DNA from: JAGQWW01 sp041392845 | Lineage (GTDB): Bacteria > Bacteroidota > Bacteroidia > Chitinophagales > Saprospiraceae | DNA: 64,000 nt | Direction: 5' to 3' | Assembly: GCA_041392845.1 (NCBI GenBank) | Contig: JAWKLG010000011.1 | Coordinates: 62,001 to 126,000 of the forward strand | Position numbers and translations under genes: made by a program | In this document: positions 33,595 to 42,235 of the stretch, one piece after another | Position numbering within the stretch: position 1 is the first letter of the stretch | Layout: each line of letters opens with the position of its first letter | Notes under the pieces: generated by a model | What the model saw: the letters and a program-made list of their open reading frames with translations, nothing else | What the model was told of the DNA's origin: nothing | Database searches by the model: none

Positions 33595-36500
33595 TTATCG
33601 TTGAATGTTTATTTTTTTGGAAATCGTAATATCTTCTCCTTTAATTTGAAGGATGTACATTCCTTCTGCAATTTTTGCTGTAGGAATGCTTAGGCGCTGA
33701 TTTCTTCCATCAAAGTATTCTGTTCTTACTGCCTGACCTGCGATGTTCAATAACTGAACAGTCATAGTCGCATCGTAAGGAAGTCCCAGGTCGATGTTGA
33801 TGATTTCATTTGCAGGGTTAGGGAAAACTTTGATTTCTGATTCGAAATCTGCGTCTTCTGTGCTAACTACTGCATTTTCATCCATTACAAAATTGAACTG
33901 AGGAGTGGCCAACCATCCGCCTTCATCATCACGCACTGTGAAGGTGAAGTTGTCTGTAGTGGTGGAAGAACCATCATGTTCGTAATAAACATTCTTTACG
34001 TTGATTGAAGTTTGACGGAATTGGTCTCCCACTTTCAGTTCTCTTCCTGCTAAAGAAAGTTTACCGTTTTCAGGAATGGTTACAAGGGTAAAGACCAAAT
34101 CATCTGGTCCTGAAGAGGAATCTCTTACTTCAAGGAAGGCATTGGTCACGATTCTTCCGAAGCCAGGTTTAACCGGCAATTCGTTATTGGTGATCAAGTA
34201 TGGAGCATTTGGTGCCAAATCTGCACAAAATTCAATCTCCCATTCTTCCAAACTTCCTCCACCTCCAAAACCAGGATTGATGATTTCAAACTCAAGGCTC
34301 CAGGTTCCATCCAGGCGCTTGCCATTGAAGGTACTCAAAGTATCTTGAGGTCCAATTACTCTACCTGTATTTGCCGGACAAGGGTTTCTGTTTGTAATGG
34401 CATCATCAAATCCCATATTGAAAACTGAACCACTACAACGTTTTTCAAACAAAATGATAGAAGTGCTATCCGGGCTCACCAAATTGATTCTCAAGCTGGT
34501 AATTGGCTCATAAGAACCTCTGATGTAAGGAATATTCACATCGTTGATGGTCCCGTTGGTTAAAATAGTAATAGGAGAAACCACAGTAGGAGTTCCTTGA
34601 CCCGGAATCGGAATTCTTTCATCGTCATCTTCAAGAGCAATATAACTGTTACATACTTTTGCTAAAGTATGAAAGGCTACCGGTGTGCGATAATCACCAG
34701 CTCCACAGATATTAAATGGGCGAATTCTCCAATAATAAGGTGTATTCTCATCCATTAAAACCGTAGGCGTGAAGGTTGTATCAACCAGATTTGTAACATC
34801 AAAAACAATGGTTCCAGGAGCAAAACTTGGATTGGTCGCTACCTGAATTTGGTAATAATCAGCATCAGGTGCACCGGTCCAGGAGAAAGTAGGTACTTCC
34901 TGGATTCCATCCGCTCCATTCTCAGGTGTCAACAAAGCAATATTTCCAAAATCGTTTGAAACTAGCTCCATATCCACTCTGGTAAGGATGGTATCTCCGG
35001 TATTTGGGTAAATCAAAACATCAAAATTCAAAAATCCTGTACCCAAACCATTAGGAAGGTCTACTTCAAGGCTAATTGATTCACCAGGTTGAATGGTTGT
35101 ATTTGTAAAGGAAGCAGTAGCACCATTTGGTAATCCGATTACCTCCACATTTAGGGTTGAATCGTAATTTAACAAAGAGGCAGTTTTTATATCCAAAGAA
35201 TAAACCTCCGGCAAACAAGCGTAATGGAAAGTAGGACTAATTTGAACCGTATATCCAGGAGCATCTGAATCCAAGATGTCAAAATTTTTGGAAGAAACAT
35301 TAAAGAAAATATTGTCTGCTGCTTCTACTTTGATTCTTGCTCTGTCGGTTAGTGTTGTTTCAGGGATGAAAACCAATTCAGACCCATCGTTTTGTGTATT
35401 TTCAGAAAGTGTGATAGGCCAGGTATATCCTCCATCAAGGGAAAGTAAAATATTCACTGCTTTACAATTCACAGGTGATTCGTATGAATCTGCAACTTCC
35501 CAGGTTATATTAACTCTTTCGCCAACTTTTATACTTTCTACTGTATCGTTTGGCCAGGTCACTTCAAAAGGACGCACGTTGTCATCAAGATGGAATGCAA
35601 CTTCTTCCCATCTAACTCCACCTGCATTAGGATCGTTATCTCTAACGGTAAGTCTGAAGGTCATATCACGGGCATATCTTGCCAACATTTCCCAGGGAAG
35701 GGTATCCTGATAACCTAAAATAGTTCCGATTCGAGGAAAATATCGAATGCTGTCTTCACCAGGATAGTAACTTCTATAAATAGGGCTATTGCCTACGGGA
35801 AATCCAATATTTGCAACTATAGGATCCTGATCGAATTGTTCCCAGCAATAAGTCAAATCGTCTCCGTCCTCATCGTTTGCAGCACCTTCCAATACAAAAG
35901 GAGTACCATTTGGTATGTAAAATCCATTGATATAAGGTAGCGATACCACAGGATAATGATTTTCTGTTACTGTTACATCGGCACAGCTATTACCATTTGC
36001 AACATGCGTAAAGAAATATGCCTGTTCCAACGAATTGACATGAAAGTAATCATCATTGATTCCATTAACAATATTTTGGGCTCCGCACAAACCTGCATAA
36101 GACATGATAGTGGTTCCGCTACCTGGTTCATAAGGGGTTGAACGCTGAGGCGAACCACAGTTATCCCAGGTATGGGAACATGAAAACTGGTGGCCAACTT
36201 CGTGCGCAGTAATGTTTACAACAGTAAAACTTACCGAACCTCCTGAATGACAAGTTACTCCACTGGCATTTTGATTACATAGTGAGCCAAGAGAAGCAAT
36301 ACCACCAACATCATTACAACGTGCAGTAAAGCAATGGCTGATATCGTAGGAATTTCTATTGATTCTGGCATTCACCACATTGGCATTGATGCCGAGAATT
36401 TCTCCTCCCTCATTTCCCTGGGGATAAGGATCATTTACCGGATTTAAAAAGATTACTTTGTCAGTTTCAGGGTGAATTATAAAAGTGGCTGCAAATTCCA

Positions 36501-37248
36501 TTTGGTAAATCTGGTTCAAACGATCTATCATGGTATTGAATGCTGAAAGCACTCCACTTGTAGTTCCACCCTGGCGATTGGCAAATTCTCCTGTACAGGC
36601 CATCACCATGGTATAAGTTCTCAATTCTACTTTGTCCGCATTTACTTTTCCTTGAACATCGTCCTTGAGGTAGGTCATGTCCAACTTTTCATTTAGGTCG
36701 GAACCGTGCACTGCAGGATTAAAACCACAAGCAGCTGCTGGGCCATTAGCAGCATCGATATTGGTATTTTTAACATCGTATACCTGGTAATTTCTTGTGT
36801 CTGAAATCGCATAAGGATCGATGTAGGTAAAGTTTTTCCCTTCTCTGATGGAACCGTGGAATCCATGGTCACCATATCCAAATGAGATGGAATAATTTCC
36901 TTTTAATGAACGTCCTTCGTAGGTTTTTATATTAGGAAATCTTGCTGCCAGGTCAGGATGCATAACAGGAGCTTCCCATACCCGAAAAGTGGTGAATTGA
37001 CCATTTTTCAGGGGAAAACGCATGGTGAAATCTGTTTGGCTACCTTTTTCCGGAGCATCTTTTAAATATTCTTTTAGGGCGGGTAAATTCAATTCGTATG
37101 TTAAATACTCGGTTGGCATTAAATCCCTTTCCAAATCAGGATTCGATTTTAATTGTGCTTCGGGTGTATAAACCCAAAAGTTTGGAGCAGTTTGCGCAAA
37201 CAGACCACTCAGCATCATACTTAAGGTTAGCGTAAAAAGTATTCTCAT
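33595..37248 (-). CDS. secreted zinc metalloprotease (reprolysin-like) with P-domain and T9SS sorting domain
   Basis: 1217 residues from MRILFTLTLSMMLSGLFAQ, a clear signal peptide; an ATG 30 codons upstream (37338) gives only hydrophobic AT-rich sequence. The catalytic zinc motif HEVGHQFSCSHTWD lies near residues 344-357, with the Met-turn-like SYAGLCG downstream. Later parts: an Ig/fibronectin-like region with a box typical of cleaved surface proteins (about 760-840: SWTGAPDADYYQIQVAT), a proprotein-convertase P-domain (about 870-1020: RLDGTWSLEFEI), a cadherin/CSPG-like module (TLVTIPENGKLSLAG), and a type A T9SS sorting domain (KVFPNPANEIINIDL to KKINIQR). It is probably an exported or surface protease. 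It stands alone, closed by a strong terminator. Confidence 0.9.
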   Translation of the reverse strand: MRILFTLTLSMMLSGLFAQTAPNFWVYTPEAQLKSNPDLERDLMPTEYLTYELNLPALKEYLKDAPEKGSQTDFTMRFPLKNGQFTTFRVWEAPVMHPDLAARFPNIKTYEGRSLKGNYSISFGYGDHGFHGSIREGKNFTYIDPYAISDTRNYQVYDVKNTNIDAANGPAAACGFNPAVHGSDLNEKLDMTYLKDDVQGKVNADKVELRTYTMVMACTGEFANRQGGTTSGVLSAFNTMIDRLNQIYQMEFAATFIIHPETDKVIFLNPVNDPYPQGNEGGEILGINANVVNARINRNSYDISHCFTARCNDVGGIASLGSLCNQNASGVTCHSGGSVSFTVVNITAHEVGHQFSCSHTWDNCGSPQRSTPYEPGSGTTIMSYAGLCGAQNIVNGINDDYFHVNSLEQAYFFTHVANGNSCADVTVTENHYPVVSLPYINGFYIPNGTPFVLEGAANDEDGDDLTYCWEQFDQDPIVANIGFPVGNSPIYRSYYPGEDSIRYFPRIGTILGYQDTLPWEMLARYARDMTFRLTVRDNDPNAGGVRWEEVAFHLDDNVRPFEVTWPNDTVESIKVGERVNITWEVADSYESPVNCKAVNILLSLDGGYTWPITLSENTQNDGSELVFIPETTLTDRARIKVEAADNIFFNVSSKNFDILDSDAPGYTVQISPTFHYACLPEVYSLDIKTASLLNYDSTLNVEVIGLPNGATASFTNTTIQPGESISLEVDLPNGLGTGFLNFDVLIYPNTGDTILTRVDMELVSNDFGNIALLTPENGADGIQEVPTFSWTGAPDADYYQIQVATNPSFAPGTIVFDVTNLVDTTFTPTVLMDENTPYYWRIRPFNICGAGDYRTPVAFHTLAKVCNSYIALEDDDERIPIPGQGTPTVVSPITILTNGTINDVNIPYIRGSYEPITSLRINLVSPDSTSIILFEKRCSGSVFNMGFDDAITNRNPCPANTGRVIGPQDTLSTFNGKRLDGTWSLEFEIINPGFGGGGSLEEWEIEFCADLAPNAPYLITNNELPVKPGFGRIVTNAFLEVRDSSSGPDDLVFTLVTIPENGKLSLAGRELKVGDQFRQTSINVKNVYYEHDGSSTTTDNFTFTVRDDEGGWLATPQFNFVMDENAVVSTEDADFESEIKVFPNPANEIINIDLGLPYDATMTVQLLNIAGQAVRTEYFDGRNQRLSIPTAKIAEGMYILQIKGEDITISKKINIQR

Positions 37249-37446
37249 TGAGAAGATTATTTTAAAAAAGACAAAATAGACAAAAAGAAAAAGTATTGAA
37301 ATACTATTCAAAGGGACAAAATTAACATACCCAACCATCTAACAAAAACATAGTTCTTTAAAAGATCCATATTTTGTCAGTTGGCAGTTAGTTTCTAGTC
37401 AAGAAATTCCTTTAATGCAAGTCAGATTGCATGGTTAACGGGAAAT

Positions 37447-37590
37447 TGACCAGATACTAGGAGAATTTAGGATTTACGGTTTACGATTTACGAAAACTTT
37501 AAAAAACGAAAAGCAAACTTGGAACACTGAAAAGTGTAACCAATAGATATTCGGTGAATTACTCGAATTGTTATTGGGTAGCTGATAATA
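37447..37590. repeat. dispersed element, degenerate copy D
   Basis: Contains the TTTACGG-type heptamers, the CTTTAAAAAACGAAAAGC block, GTGTAAC, and a diverged end (TTACTCGAATTGTTAT). It is therefore a partial, more decayed relative of copies A-C. The rest of the 37249-37633 gap is AT-rich with nothing recognised. Confidence 0.65.
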
Positions 37591-37633
37591 AAATAAAAAA
37601 TTTGAAAGGAAAAAGTTCTTATTTGACTAAAGT

Positions 37634-38774
37634 TTAAACTCCTTTTAGCTTTTCGGCAGCTTCTTTCAAGACATCTTCTGTTTTCGCAAAACATACCCGA
37701 ATTACTTTTTCATCCCGTTTACTTTCGTAAAAAACTGAAATTGGAATGGTAGCAACTCCGAATTCTCGGGTAATTCTTTTTGCAAATTCTGTGTCCGGTT
37801 CATCAGAAATCGCACTGTAATCATATAGCTGAAAATAAGTTCCTCCACAAGGAATCGGTTTAAATCGACTTCCTATCATTGCTTTTTGAAAAAAGTCCCT
37901 TTTTTCCTGATAAAAATCGGGTAATGAAAGGTAGGTATCAGGGTCTTTTAAATATTCTGCTACACCATATTGAACGGGTGTATTAACAGAGAAAACATTG
38001 AATTGATGGACTTTTCTAAACTCCTTTGTCAATTCAGCCGGAGCGACACAATAGCCTGATTTCCAACCGGTATTGTGAAAGGTTTTTCCAAAAGAAAAAG
38101 TAACCATGCTCCTTTTGTACAATTCGGGAAACAAGAAAACGCTCTGATGTTTTTTACCATCGTAGATGAGATGTTCGTACACTTCGTCGCTCAACACGAT
38201 GATATCCGTTCCATGTGTAAGCTGTTCCAGTTTTTCCAAATCTTCTTTTTCAAAAACAGTCCCGGTAGGATTGTGAGGATTGTTTGTGATAATCATCCTG
38301 GTTTTTGAGCTTACCAGTTGGGCCATTTCATTCCAGTCTACTTTAAAATCCGGTGCTTTTAATTCGTAAGGAACTACCGTACCTCCATTCAACTCAATAA
38401 CAGGCAGATAGGAATCATAAGCCGGTTCGATGATGATAACCTCATCGCCAGGATGAACCACCGCACTAATCGCACAAAATAGAGCCTGCGTCGCTCCGGC
38501 AGTTACGGTTATTTCATTTTCCCAGCTTACGATCCAGGTTGTACAAAGTCTGATTTTCTCAGCCTGCCTTTGTCTCAAACCGGCACTCCGGGCATGGGTG
38601 CATATTGGTTCATTCCCTTATTCATGAAATGTGTCACCCAATCCTGCAGAGGTCGAGGGCAATCGAAATTTGGGAAACCTTGTGAAAGATTGATGGCTCC
38701 CAATTCATTGGCCAACCCTGACATGATGGTGAAGATGGTGGTTTGGACGTTGGGTAGTCAGATTTAGTTAACAT
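37634..38774 (-). pseudogene. PLP aminotransferase (methionine/kynurenine type), two frameshifts
   Basis: Fold type I aminotransferase of the YbdL/KAT group. The long open piece (37634 to about 38590) has ITVTAGATQALFCA, ITNNPHNPTGTVF, VLSDEVYEHLIYDG and the PLP-lysine region TFSFGKTFHNTGWKSGY. The missing N-terminus is found in another frame upstream: LPNVQTTIFTIMSGLANE, GAINLSQGFPNFDCP, and NQYAPMPGVP, which joins at about 38580 if one base is added. A second break near 38758 separates it from a likely ATG at 38772-38774 (MLTKS). The ATG-initiated reading at 38578 (MRQRQAEK) is not a true start. The downstream region was searched for terminators without success. Confidence 0.8.
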
Positions 38775-38796
38775 AGGCGTGAATTTCTTTGAGTTC

Positions 38797-38910
38797 CTTG
38801 GTCTTTGGTCTTTGTCTTTGGTCTTTGGTCTTTGGTCTTTGGTCTTTGGTCTTTGGTCTTTGGTCTTTGGTCTTTGGTCTTTGGTCTTTGGTCTTTGGTC
38901 TTTGGTCTTT
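38797..38910. repeat. TTTGGTC heptamer array
   Basis: About sixteen near-perfect tandem copies of TTTGGTC with one shortened copy (TTTGTC), 23 bases upstream of the aminotransferase start. It is the purest array in the window. Confidence 0.95.
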
Positions 38911-39003
38911 AAATTATTGATTTTCAGTGAATTATGCCAAATATTTTGGTGATTTTTCTGAACATTTTATTAACATTCTTTACAGATTCAGATTCTGCCA
39001 CTT

Positions 39004-39033
39004 GGTAGAGCCGCCATGCATGGCGGCTCTACC
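39004..39033. repeat. 30-bp perfect palindrome
   Basis: Both halves match without a loop; the half-site is GGTAGAGCCGCCATG. Partial relatives occur at 46033-46058 and 46813-46834. The rest of the 38911-39292 gap is AT-rich, with small hairpins near 39143-39165 and 39223-39241 and no gene. Confidence 0.9.
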
Positions 39034-39292
39034 AGAATGTATTTTTATCTAACATTCACTAATTAAGTCATTCACTAATTCAAAATTGAAGAACACCAAT
39101 ATCAATTAAAAATAAGCATTAAAAAAATTTGTTGGGTAAAAAGTATTCCTAGCAGGAATATACTTTTAATCATAATCTAGAAAATAACAGTATTTGGTTT
39201 TCTTTTGTTACATGAAATTAAATCCTGAAAAGGATTTTATAATCCAAAAGGCGAAGCCGGTCCCAAAGACAAAAAGACTAAAGACCAACAAC

Positions 39293-40023
39293 ATGGCAAA
39301 AAACAAACAACCTTAAACCAGGTAGTTTTATTTTTTAGAAGGACCAAAATCAAGATCCTTTGAATTGGGATTTGCATGGAGGGTGTTTCGGGAATTCATC
39401 AAAGGTTTCAGGGCCCTGCATTTCATGGGACCAGCTATTACTGTTTTTGGAAGTGCACGATTTAAGGAAGGACATATTTATTATGAAAAAGGCCGGGAAA
39501 TTGGGAAATTATTGGCTCAAATGGGCTTTACAACCTTTACTGGAGGCGGCCCTGGTGTTATGGAAGCAGCCAATAGAGGAGCATATGAAAATGGAGGAAA
39601 ATCAGTAGGCTGCAATATCATTTTACCATTTGAACAGCATCCGAATCCTTACATGCACAAGTGGGTCGATATCAAGTACTTCTTTGTAAGAAAAGTATTG
39701 CTTTTAAAATACTCCTACGGATTTGTCATCCTCCCAGGCGGATGGGGCACCATGGACGAAATGTTTGAAACCCTCACCCTAATCCAAACCGGAATCATCA
39801 ATCATTTCCCGTCATTTTAATGGGCAAAGAATACTACCAACCTTTGATGGATTTTGTAGGTACCATGGTTGAAAAAGGTACCATCTCCGAATCCGACCTC
39901 AAATACATCCTTTATACCGATAGTGTCGAAAATTGTGAAAATCATCTGCGGAAATTCATCTCAGACAATTATAAGCTCAAGGTAAGGCGGAAGCCGTTTT
40001 GGTGGTTGATGGAGAGGGCGTAG
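39293..40023 (+). pseudogene. LOG-family (TIGR00730-like) Rossmann protein, frameshifted
   Basis: Member of the cytokinin-riboside-monophosphate phosphoribohydrolase (LOG/lysine-decarboxylase-like) family. The central frame has FRALHFMGPAITVFGSARF, TGGGPGVMEAANRGAYE and the signature LPGGWGTMDEMFE. The frame breaks at about 39808, where NHFPSF replaces the expected NFPVILMGKEYW-type stretch. The rest (MGKEYYQPLMDFVGTMV to the end) continues in another frame, consistent with one missing base. Upstream, EGPKSRSFELGFAWRV is in frame, but the probable ATG at 39293 is separated from it by two more shifts, one at a T6 run near 39331-39336. The original product would be about 240 residues. Its stop codon is the first base of a heptamer array. 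Confidence 0.8.
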
Positions 40024-40139
40024 CTGGGTGCTGGGTGCTAGGTGCTAGGTGCTGGGTACTGGGTGCTGGGTGCTAGGTACTAGGTGTGCACCCAGAACCT
40101 AGAACCCAGAACCTAGTACCTAGTACCTAGTACCCAGTA
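40024..40139. repeat. inverted GGTGCTR heptamer array
   Basis: The first half (40024-40085) is direct GGTGCTR/GGTACTR heptamers and the second half (40089-40139) is the same family in reverse (ACCTAGT, ACCCAGA). The centre is GTGCAC at 40086-40091. The halves could fold into a long imperfect hairpin. Nothing else is in the gap. Confidence 0.9.
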
Positions 40140-40182
40140 TTAAGTTTTCTAATCGAAGTCTGCATCGAATGAAACATTGTTT

Positions 40183-40190
40183 TACCTTTG
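40183..40190 (+). promoter_or_regulatory. -7 box TACCTTTG before cystathionine gamma-synthase
   Basis: TACCTTTG matches TAnnTTTG, 34 bases before the ATG at 40225. No TTG at the usual spacing was found. Confidence 0.5.
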
Positions 40191-40224
40191 CGCCCTCATT
40201 TAAAACCAAGATAAAAGTCTTTAC

Positions 40225-41379
40225 ATGAAAGAGCCAAAGTTTGGAACAAAAGCCATCCATGCAGGAGTAGAACCAGATCCAACCACAGGAGCCGTTATGA
40301 CTCCTATTTACCAGACTTCCACTTATGCACAGGAAGCTCCGGGAGTACACAAAGGTTACGAATATGCCCGTACTCAAAATCCTACCAGAACTGCCCTTGA
40401 AAAAAGTTTGGCTGCACTGGAAAATGGATTTGATGCCATCTGTTTTGGAAGTGGTATGGCTGCAATGGATGCAGTGATCCGACTATTGAATCCAGGTGAT
40501 GAGGTGATTTTGAGTAACGACCTTTATGGAGGTTCATATCGATTGATGACCAAAGTGTATGAGCGTTTTGGCATCAAGGCTCACTTTGTAGATATGACTG
40601 ATTTACAAAATGTTGAGGATAAAATGAATGATAAAACCAAGTTGTTATGGATTGAAACTCCTACCAATCCATTGTTAAGACTTGTAGATATAAAGGCAGC
40701 TTGTGAGCTTGCCAAAAAACACAATGTGCTCACTTGTGTGGACAATACTTTTGCTTCGCCGTTTTTGCAAAATCCAATCGATATGGGTGCGGATATCGTA
40801 ACCCATTCTGCTACCAAGTATTTGGGAGGGCATTCCGATGTTGTATTGGGAGCGGTAGTAGTTTCAACCAAAGAATTGGCAGATGATTTACATTTTATCC
40901 AAAATTCTGTAGGTGGAGTTCCTGGTCCTCATGATTGTTTCCTTGTTTTAAGAGGAATCAAGACGCTTCATATCCGTGTAGAAAGAGCCAGTAAAAATGC
41001 CAAGAAGATTGCCAAATTTTTGGAATCACATCCCAAGGTAAACAATGTCTATTATCCTGGTTTGAAATCACATCCACAGCATGAATTGGCCAAGGAGCAA
41101 ATGCGAATGCCTGGTGCCATGGTTTCTTTCGACCTGATGTTGGACTCTTTCGAAGAAGCTAAAAAAGTGTTGAGCAATACCGAAATTTTCTGCCTTGCAG
41201 AATCATTGGGAGGAGTTGAATCTTTAATTGGACACCCAGCCTCTATGACCCATGCTTCCATCCCTAGAGAAGAAAGAATCAAATCCGGATTGACAGATTC
41301 GCTTATCCGCCTTAGTGTAGGTATTGAAGATGTGGATGATTTGATGGATGATTTGGAGAGTGCGTTGACGCATTTGTAG
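40225..41379 (+). CDS. metB: cystathionine gamma-synthase (trans-sulfuration PLP enzyme)
   Basis: 384 residues of the Cys/Met-metabolism PLP family (fold type I), in the cytoplasm. N-terminal GTKAIHAGVEPDPTTGAVM and YEYARTQNPTRTALE, the cofactor region CFGSGMAAMDA, VDNTFASPFLQNP, and the PLP-lysine motif SATKYLGGHSDVV near residue 195-208. Late motif ESLGGVESLIGHPASMTHAS. It normally makes cystathionine from an activated homoserine and cysteine. Members with gamma-lyase or O-acetylhomoserine activity share all these motifs, so the exact reaction is not certain. It has a single promoter box upstream and stands alone between repeat blocks. Confidence 0.85.
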   Translation: MKEPKFGTKAIHAGVEPDPTTGAVMTPIYQTSTYAQEAPGVHKGYEYARTQNPTRTALEKSLAALENGFDAICFGSGMAAMDAVIRLLNPGDEVILSNDLYGGSYRLMTKVYERFGIKAHFVDMTDLQNVEDKMNDKTKLLWIETPTNPLLRLVDIKAACELAKKHNVLTCVDNTFASPFLQNPIDMGADIVTHSATKYLGGHSDVVLGAVVVSTKELADDLHFIQNSVGGVPGPHDCFLVLRGIKTLHIRVERASKNAKKIAKFLESHPKVNNVYYPGLKSHPQHELAKEQMRMPGAMVSFDLMLDSFEEAKKVLSNTEIFCLAESLGGVESLIGHPASMTHASIPREERIKSGLTDSLIRLSVGIEDVDDLMDDLESALTHL

Positions 41380-41386
41380 GGGGGGG

Positions 41387-41436
41387 TGGCTATTGGCCGT
41401 TAGCTGTTGGCCATTGGCTATTTGCTGTTCACCGTT
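41387..41436. repeat. GCCAAYR-type array (reverse orientation)
   Basis: TTGGCCG/TTAGCTG/TTGGCCA/TTGGCTA heptamers start 8 bases after the cystathionine gamma-synthase stop and lead into dispersed-element copy C. Confidence 0.8.
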
Positions 41437-41640
41437 AGTTTCTAAATGAGAAACTCCCATATTACAATTAGGATAACAGGTGGAGGAGCTTTTCAACTGG
41501 TATTTGTGGAATTTACGGATTACGGTTTACGATTTACGAGGCCTTTAAAAAACGAAAAGCGAACGCCGAATAGCGAATACCGAAAAGCGTAACCTTCAGA
41601 CAATCAGGAACTTATTCAAGGCGTTATATGATAGCTGTTG
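41437..41640. repeat. dispersed element, copy C
   Basis: Third full copy of the element at 33001-33188 and 33197-33395, 8 kb away, in the same orientation and again bounded by TTGGC heptamers. Same internal order, with an extra GCGAAYR-like heptamer (CCGAAAA). TTCGAGCTG is changed to TTCAAGGCG near the end. Confidence 0.85.
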
Positions 41641-41680
41641 GCCATTGGCTACTGGCATTTTTAGAGGAGGAAACTTTGTC

Positions 41681-41912
41681 CGGTTGCCTTCGACAGGCCC
41701 CTCGTGATATGATCTCTGTATAATTAAGAAAATCCTAGTTGCCTGAGCTTGTCGAAGGCAACGGAGGTGGAGAACAATTTCTTTCTAATTTATCTTTCCT
41801 AAGTTGGTTTCCAGCTGTTCACCGTTAGCATTATGAAAATCGCCGTTTAAAGAGATTTACTTCATATAATCAATCCTTTCGTCGTTCCAGGGTTGGCGCG
41901 GCCAACCCCTAC
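41681..41912. repeat. inverted repeat and hairpin repeat downstream of copy C
   Basis: Arms GTTGCCTTCGACA (41683-41695) and TGTCGAAGGCAAC (41750-41762) form a perfect 13-bp inverted repeat with a 54-base spacer. At 41875-41912 is a copy of the short GGTTGGC/GCCAACC hairpin repeat also at 48-79 (reverse) and 33461-33497. The stretch 41913-42035 shows nothing recognisable. Confidence 0.75.
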
Positions 41913-42035
41913 GAGGAGGCCAATGGTTTAGGTTTTTTATTTTAGTAGAAAAAATTACCTACCCCTAAAACACTGAATATTAGAATCTTACACCCATTCT
42001 CCCTAGCTCCCCATCTCCCAATCTCTCATTCCCAC

Positions 42036-42067
42036 TTGCATCTTAAGTTTAAGCACCACTATCTTTG
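42036..42067 (+). promoter_or_regulatory. trp operon promoter
   Basis: TTG at 42036-42038, a 21-base spacer, and TATCTTTG at 42060-42067 fit the Bacteroidota -33/-7 pattern (TTG, 19-21 bases, TAnnTTTG). The predicted start is about 42074, giving a leader of roughly 160 bases before trpE. It is the best promoter match in the window. Confidence 0.7.
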
Positions 42068-42088
42068 TGCCACTAAAAAAACAACGAA

Positions 42089-42151
42089 ATGCATTTTCAA
42101 AATACTAATTGGTGGTGGCATTCAACTTATTCAGAACCCTGGGTGAGATGA
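42089..42151 (+). CDS. trpL: trp leader peptide, 20 aa
   Basis: Short frame ATG to TGA encoding MHFQNTNWWWHSTYSEPWVR: three consecutive Trp codons (42110-42118) and a fourth at 42140-42142, i.e. 4 of 20 residues. Trp is encoded by one rare codon, so this is far above chance. It lies about 15 bases after the predicted transcription start and ends 32 bases before the terminator stem at 42184. A paired region (42101-42112 with 42156-42166, one bulged A) overlaps the codons just before and at the first Trp. This is the arrangement of ribosome-mediated attenuation: stalling on Trp codons when charged tRNA-Trp is scarce. An antiterminator pairing was not found with certainty. Confidence 0.85.
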   Translation: MHFQNTNWWWHSTYSEPWVR

Positions 42152-42183
42152 TGCGCCAATAGTATTTTTTAATGATACAAAAA

Positions 42184-42216
42184 CGGCCTGTCGGTATTCC
42201 CGGCAGGCCGTTTTTT
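42184..42216 (+). terminator. trp attenuator terminator
   Basis: 11-bp stem (42184-42194 with 42200-42210, one G-U pair), 5-base loop, then six T (42211-42216), ending 19 bases before the trpE start. Left arm begins CGGCCTG, right arm ends CAGGCCG. A-T pairs extend the stem at its base. Confidence 0.92.
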
Positions 42217-42235
42217 ATTTTCCCAAATTGAACAA

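Noticed and set aside
37634..38578. Complete aminotransferase starting at 38578
   Set aside because: The conserved N-terminal 60 or so residues are found upstream in another frame; the Met is internal.
38797..38910. Phase-variable promoter control by the TTTGGTC array
   Set aside because: The array is near the aminotransferase start, but no promoter elements could be placed on both sides and the gene is already broken.
39365..39820. Complete LOG-family gene of 151 residues
   Set aside because: The protein lacks its normal ends; both are found in neighbouring frames, so this is a fragment.
40091..40224. SAM riboswitch upstream of cystathionine gamma-synthase
   Set aside because: The -7 box at 40183 leaves a leader of only about 30 bases, too short for a riboswitch, and the upstream bases are heptamer repeats.
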